Origin: a virus
Virus record (IMG/VR): IMGVR_UViG_3300033153_007378
Location: 1 to 34,012 of that record
DNA length: 34,012 bases
Strand: one strand, 5' to 3'
Shown: positions 20,646 to 29,530 of the stretch, one piece after another
Position numbering within the stretch: position 1 is the first letter of the stretch
Layout: each line of letters opens with the position of its first letter
Notes under the pieces: generated by a model
What the model was told of the DNA's origin: nothing
The model's input: only the letters and a program-made list of their open reading frames with translations
Databases searched by the model: none
Position numbers and translations under genes: made by a program

Positions 20646-21224
20646 ATGGACCTCATAGCGAGCGCCCTGATTACTCTGTCGGACGTGAAGAAGTTCCTCA
20701 CGATCACGGCGGCCAAAGACGACGAGGAACTCAAGCACTTGATTAATGCTGTTTCGAGGCATTGCCAGAAATACTGCAACCGGGAGTTCTTCAAGGCAAC
20801 GTACACAACAGAGAAGTATGATGGTCGTGGGACGGGATTGCTAACACTAAAACACTATCCCATTGTCACGATCACTGAGCTGATTCCGTTTACGGATGGC
20901 GCCGCGCTCGTTGAGGACACGGACTTTGTGGTCTATCCCGAAGAGGGCCAGATCAGGCTCCTGGGCGGCGGTGAATTTCCCGTATCACTCAGGGGGATCT
21001 CGGTCACCTACGATGCCGGATATGATGGGATCGATAATATACCGGAAGAGCTGAAATATTCTGTCGAACTCGCTGTAGCACACGTCTACAAAGAACAGAA
21101 AAAAGAGAGCTACAGCGTTACCAGACAGTCGAAGGGCGAGAGTGAATCTGAGTATATACGGAAGATCTATCCGGAGCGGGCGCTCACAATCTGGAATCTA
21201 TACCGAAACGTGAGGGTTGCATAA
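20646..21224 (+). CDS. Head-tail connector, HK97 gp6-like (192 aa)
   Basis: The N-terminus (LITLSDVKKFLTITAAKDDEELKHLINAVSRHC) is the helical start typical of gp6/gp15-like connectors. It is followed by LTLKHYPIVTITELIPF, a beta insertion, GISVTYDAGYDGIDNIPEELKYSVELAVAHVYKEQ, and a C-terminal helix. These proteins form a ring below the portal. The ATG follows CAGGAGG, and the next gene begins immediately after this stop (TAAATG). Order and sequence agree. Confidence 0.82.
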   Translation: MDLIASALITLSDVKKFLTITAAKDDEELKHLINAVSRHCQKYCNREFFKATYTTEKYDGRGTGLLTLKHYPIVTITELIPFTDGAALVEDTDFVVYPEEGQIRLLGGGEFPVSLRGISVTYDAGYDGIDNIPEELKYSVELAVAHVYKEQKKESYSVTRQSKGESESEYIRKIYPERALTIWNLYRNVRVA

Positions 21225-21794
21225 ATGCTGCAAATAGATGTCAAAGGCCTAGATGCGACAAAAGAGAAGATGCAGCGCATTAGTGGCAAGCTCCGCCCGA
21301 AGATTGAGGATGAGCTGCAACGGGTTACCTTGAGCGCTCATCGTTATGCCGTCCGCCTGGCCTCCGGGGGGGTCATAAAGGTTCGCAGTGGATTCACACG
21401 ATCCTCAATCAATTGGAATTTCAACAAGCGGGAGCTGGCCGGAAAGGTCGGCTCGCATGCAAAACACATGCGGCAGATTGAGCATGGCGGGACTATAAAA
21501 CCGAAGCGGGTCGCGTTCCTAACCATTCCTCTGCCGGCAGCACAGACCGCAGCGGGGGTCACCCGGAAACCGATTACCGAATATGATGGATTCTTCCGTC
21601 GCAGCAAACAAGGGAATCTGCTTTTTTTCGAGGACAAGGGTGACGGAAATATTCAGCCAATGTTTCTGCTGGTCCGAAGCGTGACACAGAAGCCGAAGAA
21701 ACTATTCCAGAAAACACTGGAGAAGACGCAGCCGGAGGCGGTACGCGGGACGGACACAGTGGTCCGAAGAACGATATCGGAGGTGTTTGGATAG
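21225..21794 (+). CDS. HK97 gp10-like head-tail joining/tail completion protein (189 aa)
   Basis: It starts MLQIDVKGLDATKEKMQRIS, as gp10-family proteins do, with a long amphipathic helix that includes LQRVTLSAHRYAVRLA. A 'VRSGFTRSSINW' segment follows, then VGSHAKHMRQIEHGG, the conserved gp10 core. The insertion PKRVAFLTIPLPAAQTAAGVTRKP is longer than usual. FLLVRSVTQKPKKLF near the end is also family-like. It sits between connector and tail terminator, the usual place. Confidence 0.78.
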   Translation: MLQIDVKGLDATKEKMQRISGKLRPKIEDELQRVTLSAHRYAVRLASGGVIKVRSGFTRSSINWNFNKRELAGKVGSHAKHMRQIEHGGTIKPKRVAFLTIPLPAAQTAAGVTRKPITEYDGFFRRSKQGNLLFFEDKGDGNIQPMFLLVRSVTQKPKKLFQKTLEKTQPEAVRGTDTVVRRTISEVFG

Positions 21795-22270
21795 TGGCCG
21801 AGCCGGAGGAATCAAAACGCCAGCAGATCATCGACAGCGTGATTTCCGATATGCGGGCAATAAAGAAGTCAGACGGTTACTGGTTTGAGTTCGTCCACGA
21901 CAGCGTAACACGCTCGAACCCTGATATCGAGACGGCCAAATCTGCGGAGATGCCGTGGGCCGGGGTTATTCCCGGGCCGGAAGTGGACACCACAGAGAAG
22001 CTTCCAAAGACCGATTACGGTTTATGGGAAGTGTATATTTGGCTCTTGGTGGAGGCCGAGCCGGAAGATAAGCGGAAGGACATGGAGCGCTTGCTTCGTG
22101 ACGTTCGAAGGAAGCTGATGGCAAGTCCGAGCCGGGGGCTGACCTTCGTGAAATATGCAAAAGTCACCGCGGTGGAATCTCCGTTGGATGACGATACGGG
22201 ATATGAGCGCTATGCGGCATGCAGGATCACGCTCACTGTTCTGTATAAATTTGATTGGTCTGTACCGTAA
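21794..22270 (+). CDS. Tail terminator protein (158 aa, GTG start)
   Basis: GTG 21794 overlaps the preceding TAG by one base and has GGAGGT nine bases upstream. The pattern is that of tail terminators/tail-tube completion proteins: an N-terminal helix (RQQIIDSVISDMRAIKKSDGYWFEFV), a central YGLWEVYIWLLVEAEPEDKRKDMERLLRDV, and a beta end RITLTVLYKFDW. The protein caps the tail tube at the head side. Position between gp10-like and tail tube genes supports it strongly. Confidence 0.75.
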   Translation: MAEPEESKRQQIIDSVISDMRAIKKSDGYWFEFVHDSVTRSNPDIETAKSAEMPWAGVIPGPEVDTTEKLPKTDYGLWEVYIWLLVEAEPEDKRKDMERLLRDVRRKLMASPSRGLTFVKYAKVTAVESPLDDDTGYERYAACRITLTVLYKFDWSVP

Positions 22271-22283
22271 AGGAGGCAGAAAA

Positions 22284-22493
22284 GTGGTCGAGCAAATGGT
22301 TGAAATCACTTATTTGGGGCCGATGAGCACGGTCGTGGTAGATGCTCTTGGGGAGCTCACGATCGAGCGGGGCAAGTCGGCTCAGGCCCCGAAGTGGTTT
22401 GCAGATGAAAAACTGAAACGAGACAAGAAGCGTGGCAACAAACCACACTGGAAACTTGGGGCACCTGAGAAAAAGAGAGGGGGTGCTGAATAA
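22284..22493 (+). CDS. Small tail-region protein (69 aa, GTG start)
   Basis: GTG 22284 follows GGAGG by seven bases. The frame is open further upstream, but inside the tail terminator gene. The product has a short beta domain (MVEITYLGPMSTVVVDALGELTIERGK) and a Lys-rich tail. Its stop overlaps the ATG of the tail tube gene (TAATG). Small proteins here are common in this phage type, with unknown role. Confidence 0.65.
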   Translation: MVEQMVEITYLGPMSTVVVDALGELTIERGKSAQAPKWFADEKLKRDKKRGNKPHWKLGAPEKKRGGAE

Positions 22494-23461
22494 TGACTAT
22501 GGACACAGGAATGGGTCACAACTCATGGATGTCATTGGAGAAGGAAAGCTCCTACGGGGTCAGGGTTGGAACCAGCGAGCTCTATTCCCGGATCGCCGGT
22601 GGCGAGGGAATCAAATACAATCCCTCTCCGCAGAAACGGATAACGGTTTCCGGGCCTGGGCATATCGGGAAGTTCCCTGGGAGAATCCGTTGCGGCGGGC
22701 CGATCACGCCTGAGATTTCTTACGACGGGATGCTTGGGCTGCTCCTCGAGGGAGCCTTTGGTTCTCTCGTGACCTCTGGTGCGGGTCCTGACTATACCCA
22801 TACGCTGGCGATGGCGAACGAGCTGGATTCGTATTCGGCAGAAGTCTGCAAGGGCGACGTTCCAACGGGGAAAGTTTTTGAGTATCTCGGCGGAATGATC
22901 GATCAGCTGGCGATCAACTTCGAGACCGAGAAGCAGATCGAGATAATCCCGACGTTCCTATTCAAAACACGAAACACGAACGTTGCCAAGTCCGGGACGC
23001 CGAGCTTCCCCGGCGATTATTTCCCGCTCTTTTATCACGTTTCTGCGGTTGACCTGGTGGGCGAGACGAGCCTCTCGGTAAAACGAGGGAGCCTTCTTAT
23101 CAACAACAATCTGGACAAGGACCGTTTCTTTATGGCTCGCACTATGAGCAAGCCGAAGCGGAAGGCGGGCGGGCGTTCCGTGACTGGCAGCATTGTCGTT
23201 GAGTTTGAGGATCTTACAATCCTGGATAAGTTCGATGCGCTGACCGAGGGGTCGTTTAAGTTCACGTTTACTTCGGACGTTGTGATTCCCGCGACCGCGG
23301 TCTATTTCTCTCTTGAGTTCACCGGGGCGGCATCGTTCCTGACCGATGGAGAGCCGAACGTGAGCGACGATGGAGCAATCGAAATGACGCTACCGTTCCA
23401 GCTGACCGGTGGAAACACGGAGCTTGCAGCCGTCCTCGTCAATGGAACTGCGAGCTACTAG
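22493..23461 (+). CDS. Tail tube (major tail) protein (322 aa)
   Basis: The pattern fits long tail tube proteins: an N-terminal ESSYGVRVGTSELYSRIAGGEG stretch, a central DYTHTLAMANELDSYSAEVCKG and YLGGMIDQLAINFETEKQIEI, then SLSVKRGSLLINNNLDKDRFF, and a C-terminal EFTGAASFLTDGEPNVSDDGAIEMTLPFQLTGG. The alternating strands match the tube barrel plus an extra outer domain. It polymerises around the tape measure. It precedes the tail assembly chaperones as expected. Confidence 0.82.
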   Translation: MTMDTGMGHNSWMSLEKESSYGVRVGTSELYSRIAGGEGIKYNPSPQKRITVSGPGHIGKFPGRIRCGGPITPEISYDGMLGLLLEGAFGSLVTSGAGPDYTHTLAMANELDSYSAEVCKGDVPTGKVFEYLGGMIDQLAINFETEKQIEIIPTFLFKTRNTNVAKSGTPSFPGDYFPLFYHVSAVDLVGETSLSVKRGSLLINNNLDKDRFFMARTMSKPKRKAGGRSVTGSIVVEFEDLTILDKFDALTEGSFKFTFTSDVVIPATAVYFSLEFTGAASFLTDGEPNVSDDGAIEMTLPFQLTGGNTELAAVLVNGTASY

Positions 23462-23492
23462 ACAATAATCTGCGCCAACAAAGGAGTAAAGA

Positions 23493-24065
23493 ATGGCGGA
23501 GCAAAACGGAATGCAGCCAACCTCGAATGAGGAGCTGCTCGGGAACAGAATCAAACTGGTCACTACCAAAACAGGGGGGCATACCTGGATCATTCGAATG
23601 GTGTCGCCGTTCGATTTCTATAACAAGGAACTGTTGCCCCTGGGCCGTGAGATCGAGCTGAATCCTCAGAAAGTGATTGAGCAGAAAGCACGCGAGGACG
23701 TCGTCGCCGGCGGAATAAATAAAGAGCCGGTATCCAAGGCAGCAAAAAAGCAGAAGCAGCTCATGGATTACATGGGCTGCTGCCTAGAAAACGGAGTCCT
23801 CAAGAGTGATCGCCGGAGGCGGCGCCGAATCGTATGGTGGGGCGAGCCGAATACTGACGATGAAGAAATCAGTTATACGGATCTCGATATCGATGAAGTC
23901 ACGGAACTGTATGAGCTCATTGAAGAGTTCTCAGGTTTGAGGCGCTACTTGAAGATCAAAAAAAAAATCAATTCGAACGACGAGGAAACCACCGGACAAA
24001 GCGCTGTTGATAGTGGACACGATGGCCCGGCGTTACGGAAAGACGCCAGCACAGATTCTATCTGA
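23493..24065 (+). CDS. Tail assembly chaperone, zero-frame product (gpG-like) (190 aa)
   Basis: It lies between tube and tape measure genes, the canonical chaperone place. Sequence features fit: a basic middle (KQKQLMDYMGCCLENGVLK, DRRRRRRIVWWGEP), then an acidic helix DEEISYTDLDIDEVTELYELIEEFSGL. A run of ten A at 23958-23967 encodes KKK, after which a +1 or -2 shift gives a longer product. The unshifted tail after KKK (NSNDEETTGQSAVDSG onward) is hydrophilic. These proteins coat the tape measure during tail assembly and are absent from the virion. The ATG follows AAAGGAG. Confidence 0.82.
   Translation: MAEQNGMQPTSNEELLGNRIKLVTTKTGGHTWIIRMVSPFDFYNKELLPLGREIELNPQKVIEQKAREDVVAGGINKEPVSKAAKKQKQLMDYMGCCLENGVLKSDRRRRRRIVWWGEPNTDDEEISYTDLDIDEVTELYELIEEFSGLRRYLKIKKKINSNDEETTGQSAVDSGHDGPALRKDASTDSI
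23958..23967 (+). other. A10 slippery run, probable +1/-2 frameshift site
   Basis: Ten consecutive A span codons AAA AAA AAA A in the zero frame. Moving to the +1 frame here opens 58 further codons to the stop at 24142-24144. A -1 shift would stop after 14 codons. A +1-equivalent (-2) shift is known for the tail chaperone of phage Mu. Confidence 0.8.
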
Positions 24066-24144
24066 TCCTTATGATGAGTTCTTTGTGAATCTTGACGTTA
24101 TGAACGTTGGGATAGCCGAACAGAGAAAGCAGGAGAATGGGTAA
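23968..24144 (+). CDS. Tail assembly chaperone, frameshift extension (gpT-like) (58 aa)
   Basis: In the +1 frame, residues after the shift read SIRTTRKPPDK, then MARRYGKTPAQILSDPYD, then EFFVNLDVMNVGIAEQRKQ. 'A.rYG.tP.qil..py.eF....d....ae' is the signature of the second chaperone half in many siphoviruses. A free-standing start at ATG 24022 would have almost no ribosome site, so a fused 216-residue product is favoured. Its stop overlaps the tape measure start by eight bases. This is the gpG-T arrangement. Confidence 0.78.
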   Translation, partial: SIRTTRKPPDKALLIVDTMARRYGKTPAQILSDPYDEFFVNLDVMNVGIAEQRKQENG

Positions 24145-26362
24145 GAACATCATCGAGATTTTAATCTCTGGTGACTATAAAGCCGGAGATGCATTCGACC
24201 AGTCTGCAAAAAACCTCGATCAGATGGGGAAGAACATGCAGAAGGTCGGCGGGATCATTGTCGGGGTTGGTGCCGCTATCAATGCCGCGCTATTCGCAAT
24301 GGTCAATCAGACAGCAAAAACCGGCGATCAACATGCCAAATTCGAGAGGCAAACCGGAGTATCTGCACAGACTATGGCAGGGCTCACTTATGCGATCAAG
24401 AGAATGGGCGGCGAACAGAGCGATCTTGAGGCTGGTGTGCGAAAATTAAGCAAGGCGATGTCAGATGCCGATTTAGAACTTACTACATATCAAAGAACCT
24501 TCGATCGAATGCACATCTCTGTTAAGAACACCGATGGGACATTGAAAACATTCGAACAGATTCTCCCTGAAATAGCAAAGTGGTTCAGCATTAATACTGA
24601 TGTGACATTAAAGCAAGCCACAGCCATTGAGCTATTCGGCAGGGGGGGATTGAAACTCATTCCCTTGTTGAATCAGAGCGCTGCTGGAATCAAGGAGCTT
24701 ACCGACCGAGCAGAGGAATTACATATTATCTATGACGATAAACTCCTTGGATCGTCTGAAGATTTTATCGATGCGAACCTAGACTTGAAAATGTCTCTTC
24801 AGGGATTGCGCAAGGAATTATCTGAAAATCTGATGCCCGCGATGACGGATATTATCAACCAGGTGACTGACGTTGTGGTTGTCGTAGCAGATTGGGCCGA
24901 TGCACATCCACAGCTCTCTACGAATATATTCAAAACCGCAACGGCGCTTATGGGGGCCGGTGGATTGGTGCTTGCTCTCGGAACGACGCTTCGCATTATG
25001 GCTAGGATAAAAACAATGACGATCGGGATGGGCACCACATTGTTTGGCGTTTTAGGTCCTGGGGGGCTTATTGCCACAGCAATTGTTGCTGGAGCTATAT
25101 ACGGGTTTAAGCAGTTTGATGATGCCCTCAAGGAAAACCGCAAAGAACTAGAGAAAACAATTAAGGCAGTGAAGGATGGGATCATAGAGCTAGACGAGGT
25201 GATCGGTGCGCTACCCGCCCCACTTAACGAAGACGATAAACGAGCGATCGAGGACTTGTTTGTGCAGATTGATAAGATAAAAGGTATGGATAAAGATGCG
25301 ACCTTTAAAATCATAACAGATGTTCCCGATCCGGCTGAAGTGAAAGATGCGTCTGATGCACTCATCATGATGCTTGCGAGGCCCGAAGATCTCAGCGAAG
25401 AGATGAAAATTAAATACAACATCAAATCGGAGATCCTGAACAAAGAAGAGATGATTGCCAACCTGCGGGAGCAAATAGATGCTGTCTACGAGGGTGCAAG
25501 GGATCGGACCTGGGCGCACCTAAAACCGAAAGTCGTTGTTGAACCGGACACAGATGTAAACATTGCCCCTATTTTAGAAGATTTCGATACAGCATTCTCA
25601 GAGATCTCTGATCGCATTATGGTTGAGCCGATTGAACTGCCGTTTAAAAAAAGCGAGCTTGAACAAGACAAGGATGATATTGTCTCAGCCTTTAATGAAA
25701 TTGCCGATGGGTTCGATATAATTATAGATAAATCGGAGAGCCCGGAAATACAAAACATGATGGATGATCTCCTGGATCGATATGAGGAGAGGCTTATGAC
25801 TTATAATCAAATATTTTATGCCGCATTTAACTCAGGATTTCAGGGAGTATTAAGAGCGGGAAATAAATGGTCGGACAGTATGAAGGCGATGGCTCGAAGC
25901 CTTGAAAGCAGTATAATATCAATCTTTTCTCAGATGCTTGCGAAGATGGCAGCGAAATGGATAATGTCAGGATTCCTGCGAATATTTAGTGGTGGCGTCT
26001 CCCCCATCTCTCCTTGGTCTCAGCCGTTCCCTGCTTTTGTTCAAGGTGGTGGCACCTTTGATTTCCAAAAAGGCGGTACGGTTGTTGAACTGCAACCAGG
26101 TGGCACAGCTATCACTGGTGTGCGTGGAGTCGATACGATTGATGCGAAAATCGGCAAGGGTGAAACGGTGATCACTCACGATACTACGGATCGTCTGGAT
26201 GCATTCTTAGAAGCAGTCGAAGAGGGAAAATTTGGCGGCAGCTCGCTCGTAATTCAGGCGGGTGTTATCACGGGCTCCCCTCAAGATGTCGTCCGCTTTG
26301 GCCGCGAAGTTCACAAGGCCCGGGCATTCGAGAATGATTACATCGTGGAAGGGGCGATCTAA
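24137..26362 (+). CDS. Tape measure protein (741 aa)
   Basis: The longest tail gene, directly after the chaperones. The N-terminal helix (AFDQSAKNLDQMGKNMQKVGG) leads into a hydrophobic span at about residues 39-57. The segment KFERQTGVSAQTMAGLTYAIK is the usual tape-measure domain. Two further hydrophobic spans lie near residues 265-325 (TATALMGAGGLVLALGTTL; FGVLGPGGLIATAIVAGAI). A long helical and acidic region and a Gly-rich C-terminus follow. At about 0.15 nm per residue, a tail near 110 nm is expected. It overlaps the chaperone extension and the next gene. Confidence 0.88.
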   Translation: MGKNIIEILISGDYKAGDAFDQSAKNLDQMGKNMQKVGGIIVGVGAAINAALFAMVNQTAKTGDQHAKFERQTGVSAQTMAGLTYAIKRMGGEQSDLEAGVRKLSKAMSDADLELTTYQRTFDRMHISVKNTDGTLKTFEQILPEIAKWFSINTDVTLKQATAIELFGRGGLKLIPLLNQSAAGIKELTDRAEELHIIYDDKLLGSSEDFIDANLDLKMSLQGLRKELSENLMPAMTDIINQVTDVVVVVADWADAHPQLSTNIFKTATALMGAGGLVLALGTTLRIMARIKTMTIGMGTTLFGVLGPGGLIATAIVAGAIYGFKQFDDALKENRKELEKTIKAVKDGIIELDEVIGALPAPLNEDDKRAIEDLFVQIDKIKGMDKDATFKIITDVPDPAEVKDASDALIMMLARPEDLSEEMKIKYNIKSEILNKEEMIANLREQIDAVYEGARDRTWAHLKPKVVVEPDTDVNIAPILEDFDTAFSEISDRIMVEPIELPFKKSELEQDKDDIVSAFNEIADGFDIIIDKSESPEIQNMMDDLLDRYEERLMTYNQIFYAAFNSGFQGVLRAGNKWSDSMKAMARSLESSIISIFSQMLAKMAAKWIMSGFLRIFSGGVSPISPWSQPFPAFVQGGGTFDFQKGGTVVELQPGGTAITGVRGVDTIDAKIGKGETVITHDTTDRLDAFLEAVEEGKFGGSSLVIQAGVITGSPQDVVRFGREVHKARAFENDYIVEGAI

Positions 26363-27945
26363 TGGAGCTTGTTTTAAAGACTGCGCCAGATATAACTCCA
26401 TACGAGGAACTCGACATATCGGATGATCACGCCCCGAAGATTCTCTCACCGCAATCTAGGGATATTATTCTCGATCTATATAAGGGCAATCAGCAGCTTA
26501 TAAAGAGATCGCTGCGGAGTAAGTTTCAACTGAAAGCGCAAGGCGTATCATCTGCAACTATTCAGCAGTACATGAACTGGCAGCAAGAGCGTATCCGTCT
26601 GCGGATAAATGGGAACTACGGGTCGCGGACAATCTTTTATCAAACCTTCCGGAGAGCGAATGCGAATGATAATTCCCTCGGTGTTCAGATCGGCACCGAG
26701 CCGACATTCGACAGAGACGTTACGAGCACAGACGGAGAGGCCACCTATCTTGCTGATGACGGCAAGTTCCATGTCGTTTCAGACGATGTTCCGCGGTATG
26801 AAGGATCGTGCTTTGGCGGCAAGGGATTATTGATCGAGGGGGAATCTAGGAACTATATGGCCTATTCGCATCCGCAGAGCGGGCTCTTGTTGTGGGGTGC
26901 ATTCCTTGGCACTCCAACAATCTCCTGGTCTGCTGCATTCGAGAGCATCGTTGACGGCATGGCTGGTGGCGCTTATTGCAATATCCCGAACGGGGAGAAG
27001 GTCTATCACACTTCGTCCATCGTCCAATCGACAGAGACTCATAGTTATTTTGTATATCTTCGTGGATGGGGAACCGTCCGCGTTCAGGCTTACAAGAATG
27101 GGTTAACCTATTTGACTCAATCCCAAGGAATTGTTTTGAGCCCGGATGAATATACTCGAATCGAATTACGCGGAATCTCACTGGCAAACGGTGATTATGT
27201 GTATATGGTCATTGAAGCGCTGGCAGATACCAACGTCTGGATCTTTAACGATCAGCTCGAACCACGACCGCACCATACGAGTTACATCCACAATGTAGCA
27301 ACTGGCCAATATACAGTCCGAGAAATGGACAAGATTGAACTTACCAACGTTAATAATCTCACCGGGGCCGGGACTTTCTCCCTCGGTGTTCTCTTCCCTG
27401 GGTATTCTATTCCTACATTTGGCCCGCCTTATTATTGGTATCTCTCCGACTCGCCGGAAACATTCAAACTTTATTATGATGTGGCCAATTTAAAAACGTA
27501 TTTCCAGAAGAAATCTGCATCTTATAAAGCTGAATTTTTGCACGCCCCGACTGCTGATTCTGAATTAATTGTCACCGGGTGCTATGACAATGATTATATC
27601 AAACTTTATATTGATGGTGACGAAAAGGACTCAATGGGGAACTTTCCGGTGCATTCCGTTGGGAGCACGTTTCATATCGGGGCTGCTACGAGCAAGGATG
27701 CAATTACCAACCCGGTGGCATTTCTTCGGATCGATGATATTCGGCTCTCGTCTGCTGAAATCTTGTCAATGGCGAATATGTATCTTGATGCGGATTCTCT
27801 TATCTGGACCAATTTCGGAGAGGGCCGCGACTTCCGAATTATAAAAATGACTACACCGCTCCGCGTTGGTCCTGGTACATGGGATTCCACAATAGTCTTC
27901 GGTGAAGTGCAGGCAGAAGAAACAGCAACTACCAGGAGCAGATAA
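26362..27945 (+). CDS. Tail-tip protein with carbohydrate-binding-like and LamG-like domains (527 aa)
   Basis: The N-terminal 110 residues may be a tail-hub anchor (RLRINGNYGSRTIFYQTF). Residues 160-320 look like a phage carbohydrate-binding module, with LIEGESRNYMAYSH, WGTVRVQAYKNGLTY, YTRIELRGISLANGDYVYMVIEAL and DQLEPRPHHTSYI. Residues 340-490 form a LamG/concanavalin-like jelly roll (GTFSLGVLFPGY, IKLYIDGDEKDSMGNF, FLRIDDIRLSSAEIL). Such domains bind surface glycans, so this is a strong receptor-binding candidate. It follows the tape measure and overlaps it by one base. Confidence 0.65.
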   Translation: MELVLKTAPDITPYEELDISDDHAPKILSPQSRDIILDLYKGNQQLIKRSLRSKFQLKAQGVSSATIQQYMNWQQERIRLRINGNYGSRTIFYQTFRRANANDNSLGVQIGTEPTFDRDVTSTDGEATYLADDGKFHVVSDDVPRYEGSCFGGKGLLIEGESRNYMAYSHPQSGLLLWGAFLGTPTISWSAAFESIVDGMAGGAYCNIPNGEKVYHTSSIVQSTETHSYFVYLRGWGTVRVQAYKNGLTYLTQSQGIVLSPDEYTRIELRGISLANGDYVYMVIEALADTNVWIFNDQLEPRPHHTSYIHNVATGQYTVREMDKIELTNVNNLTGAGTFSLGVLFPGYSIPTFGPPYYWYLSDSPETFKLYYDVANLKTYFQKKSASYKAEFLHAPTADSELIVTGCYDNDYIKLYIDGDEKDSMGNFPVHSVGSTFHIGAATSKDAITNPVAFLRIDDIRLSSAEILSMANMYLDADSLIWTNFGEGRDFRIIKMTTPLRVGPGTWDSTIVFGEVQAEETATTRSR

Positions 27946-27946
27946 A

Positions 27947-29530
27947 ATGCCGGCAGGTCTTTCCGCAGCTTCCAAAACAGAGCTTGAGAAAAAAGAGCCG
28001 CGACTCAGAGTCACCGCAGAGATCATCAAGAATTATTATGCCACTCAAACAGTGATCGATATTACCGACCGCGTGATCTCCTATGGTACATATAACAATC
28101 CGTCAACTCTAAAAGAGATCAATTGGGAACTCCCAAATATGACGATCGTCGTCAGCAATGACGAAGATTATTTTCACGATCTGAATTCAGAGTCTATATG
28201 GGCAACGTCTCCGGCGAAGGATATCGAGGCTTGCGTTCTTCGAATCAGGTTGTATGTCGATTCGGATGATGCATCAGAGATTGCACGTGAATATATCGGC
28301 CGGATTTTAAATTGTGAGCTCGAGGCATCCACCGAATTTACGACTGCTCAGATCGTGACTATTTTTGAACCGGGAAACATTCTCACGAATCTCCGAAGGA
28401 TCATTGACGGTGAGTGGACACTTTACACAAGTCCTCCAGACACACAGGTTCAATATCAGTTCGGAGGTATCACCTGGGGCGCTCCTTGGATATCTATTTG
28501 GCCCAACTGGAATAACGATGCCACCGAGCCGTTTCCTCGTTGGATAACAGGGATCGATAACGCCTCTGGGATAATGAAAGTCTTGCATGAAAATATTGCG
28601 CAAACTGAGATCCGGTACCCACAAACCAAACACTCATCTTCGCAGATGTTCGAGCCGTTAACACAGACACATAAACAACCAGACTCCTGGCCTGCTGCAA
28701 ATATTCACCGGATGCGATTTCACAATCCGGTTTCGTACTTTGACAAGGACCCCGCGGAGATCGTCTCTGACTTCTTGCGCTATGTATGTGGGATTAATAC
28801 GAGCTTCATTGATCTGGGTTCGTTCATGGCAACATCCACATACCTGCAAGGCTTGACATCCCCGCCATTGCTAAGGGCCGCACTCTATGACAAGACAAAT
28901 GCGGAATTAATCGCAGATATCATGAGTTATGCACCACAGATCATGATGTTCTGGACGCATGATTCGCAACTCAAAATACAGAAGATCCCAGCGTATTCTG
29001 GGACAGCATCGCCATATACGTTTTCAACTCGTTCTCCGCAGGGGATCTCGGAAATAACGGCTATCGGAAAATATCGATCTCGACTGGCGACAAAGATGGA
29101 AGTGAATTTTTCTTCGTTCACGGAACCCTATGTATGGCAGAAAGTGAGAGATCGTCAGATAGGTGGACTTCAGGACTCAACCGGCGGGGCTGACTTAAAT
29201 CCCTGGGTGCTCGAAAAGACCGGCCCGGGCACATACGACGTTGAAAAGTTTAAAAAGGTCGACAAGCCCTGGTTCTCAAGTAATACGGCGAATTACGCGG
29301 CAATGGTCGGATCATATATTGATAATTACCTTGCACTCTATGATGGATTAATTCCCAGCATCGAGCTTTCCGGTGATCTTTCCTCACTCGAAAACGTGAA
29401 CGGTGATGTGGTTGCAGTGAATATTCCAGAGCGGCATCTTATTAACAAAAAGTATCTAGTAGTTGGGGAGGCGTTTGATTTCGATCGAATGATTCCGATG
29501 TTCACTCTTTACGATATGGAGTTTGTGTAA
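27947..29530 (+). CDS. Tail hub / minor tail protein (527 aa)
   Basis: ATG 27947 has CAGGAG upstream. The N-terminal half is beta-rich (VIDITDRVISYGTY, NWELPNMTIVVSNDEDYF, CVLRIRLYVDSDD), typical of phage hub proteins that dock beneath the tube. The centre has WPAANIHRMRFHNPVSYF and FLRYVCGIN, and LIADIMSYAPQIMMFWTHDSQL. The C-terminal SLENVNGDVVAVNIPERHL is a short beta-barrel motif common in Tal/gp27-like proteins. No peptidase or fibre domain was found. It forms the tail tip with the upstream receptor candidate. Confidence 0.65.
   Translation: MPAGLSAASKTELEKKEPRLRVTAEIIKNYYATQTVIDITDRVISYGTYNNPSTLKEINWELPNMTIVVSNDEDYFHDLNSESIWATSPAKDIEACVLRIRLYVDSDDASEIAREYIGRILNCELEASTEFTTAQIVTIFEPGNILTNLRRIIDGEWTLYTSPPDTQVQYQFGGITWGAPWISIWPNWNNDATEPFPRWITGIDNASGIMKVLHENIAQTEIRYPQTKHSSSQMFEPLTQTHKQPDSWPAANIHRMRFHNPVSYFDKDPAEIVSDFLRYVCGINTSFIDLGSFMATSTYLQGLTSPPLLRAALYDKTNAELIADIMSYAPQIMMFWTHDSQLKIQKIPAYSGTASPYTFSTRSPQGISEITAIGKYRSRLATKMEVNFSSFTEPYVWQKVRDRQIGGLQDSTGGADLNPWVLEKTGPGTYDVEKFKKVDKPWFSSNTANYAAMVGSYIDNYLALYDGLIPSIELSGDLSSLENVNGDVVAVNIPERHLINKKYLVVGEAFDFDRMIPMFTLYDMEFV

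Noticed and set aside
24799-25461. 220-codon minus-strand frame rich in Ser, Ile and Leu
   Set aside because: It is the antisense of the tape measure gene; the apparent hydrophobic protein is a by-product of the codons on the other strand.
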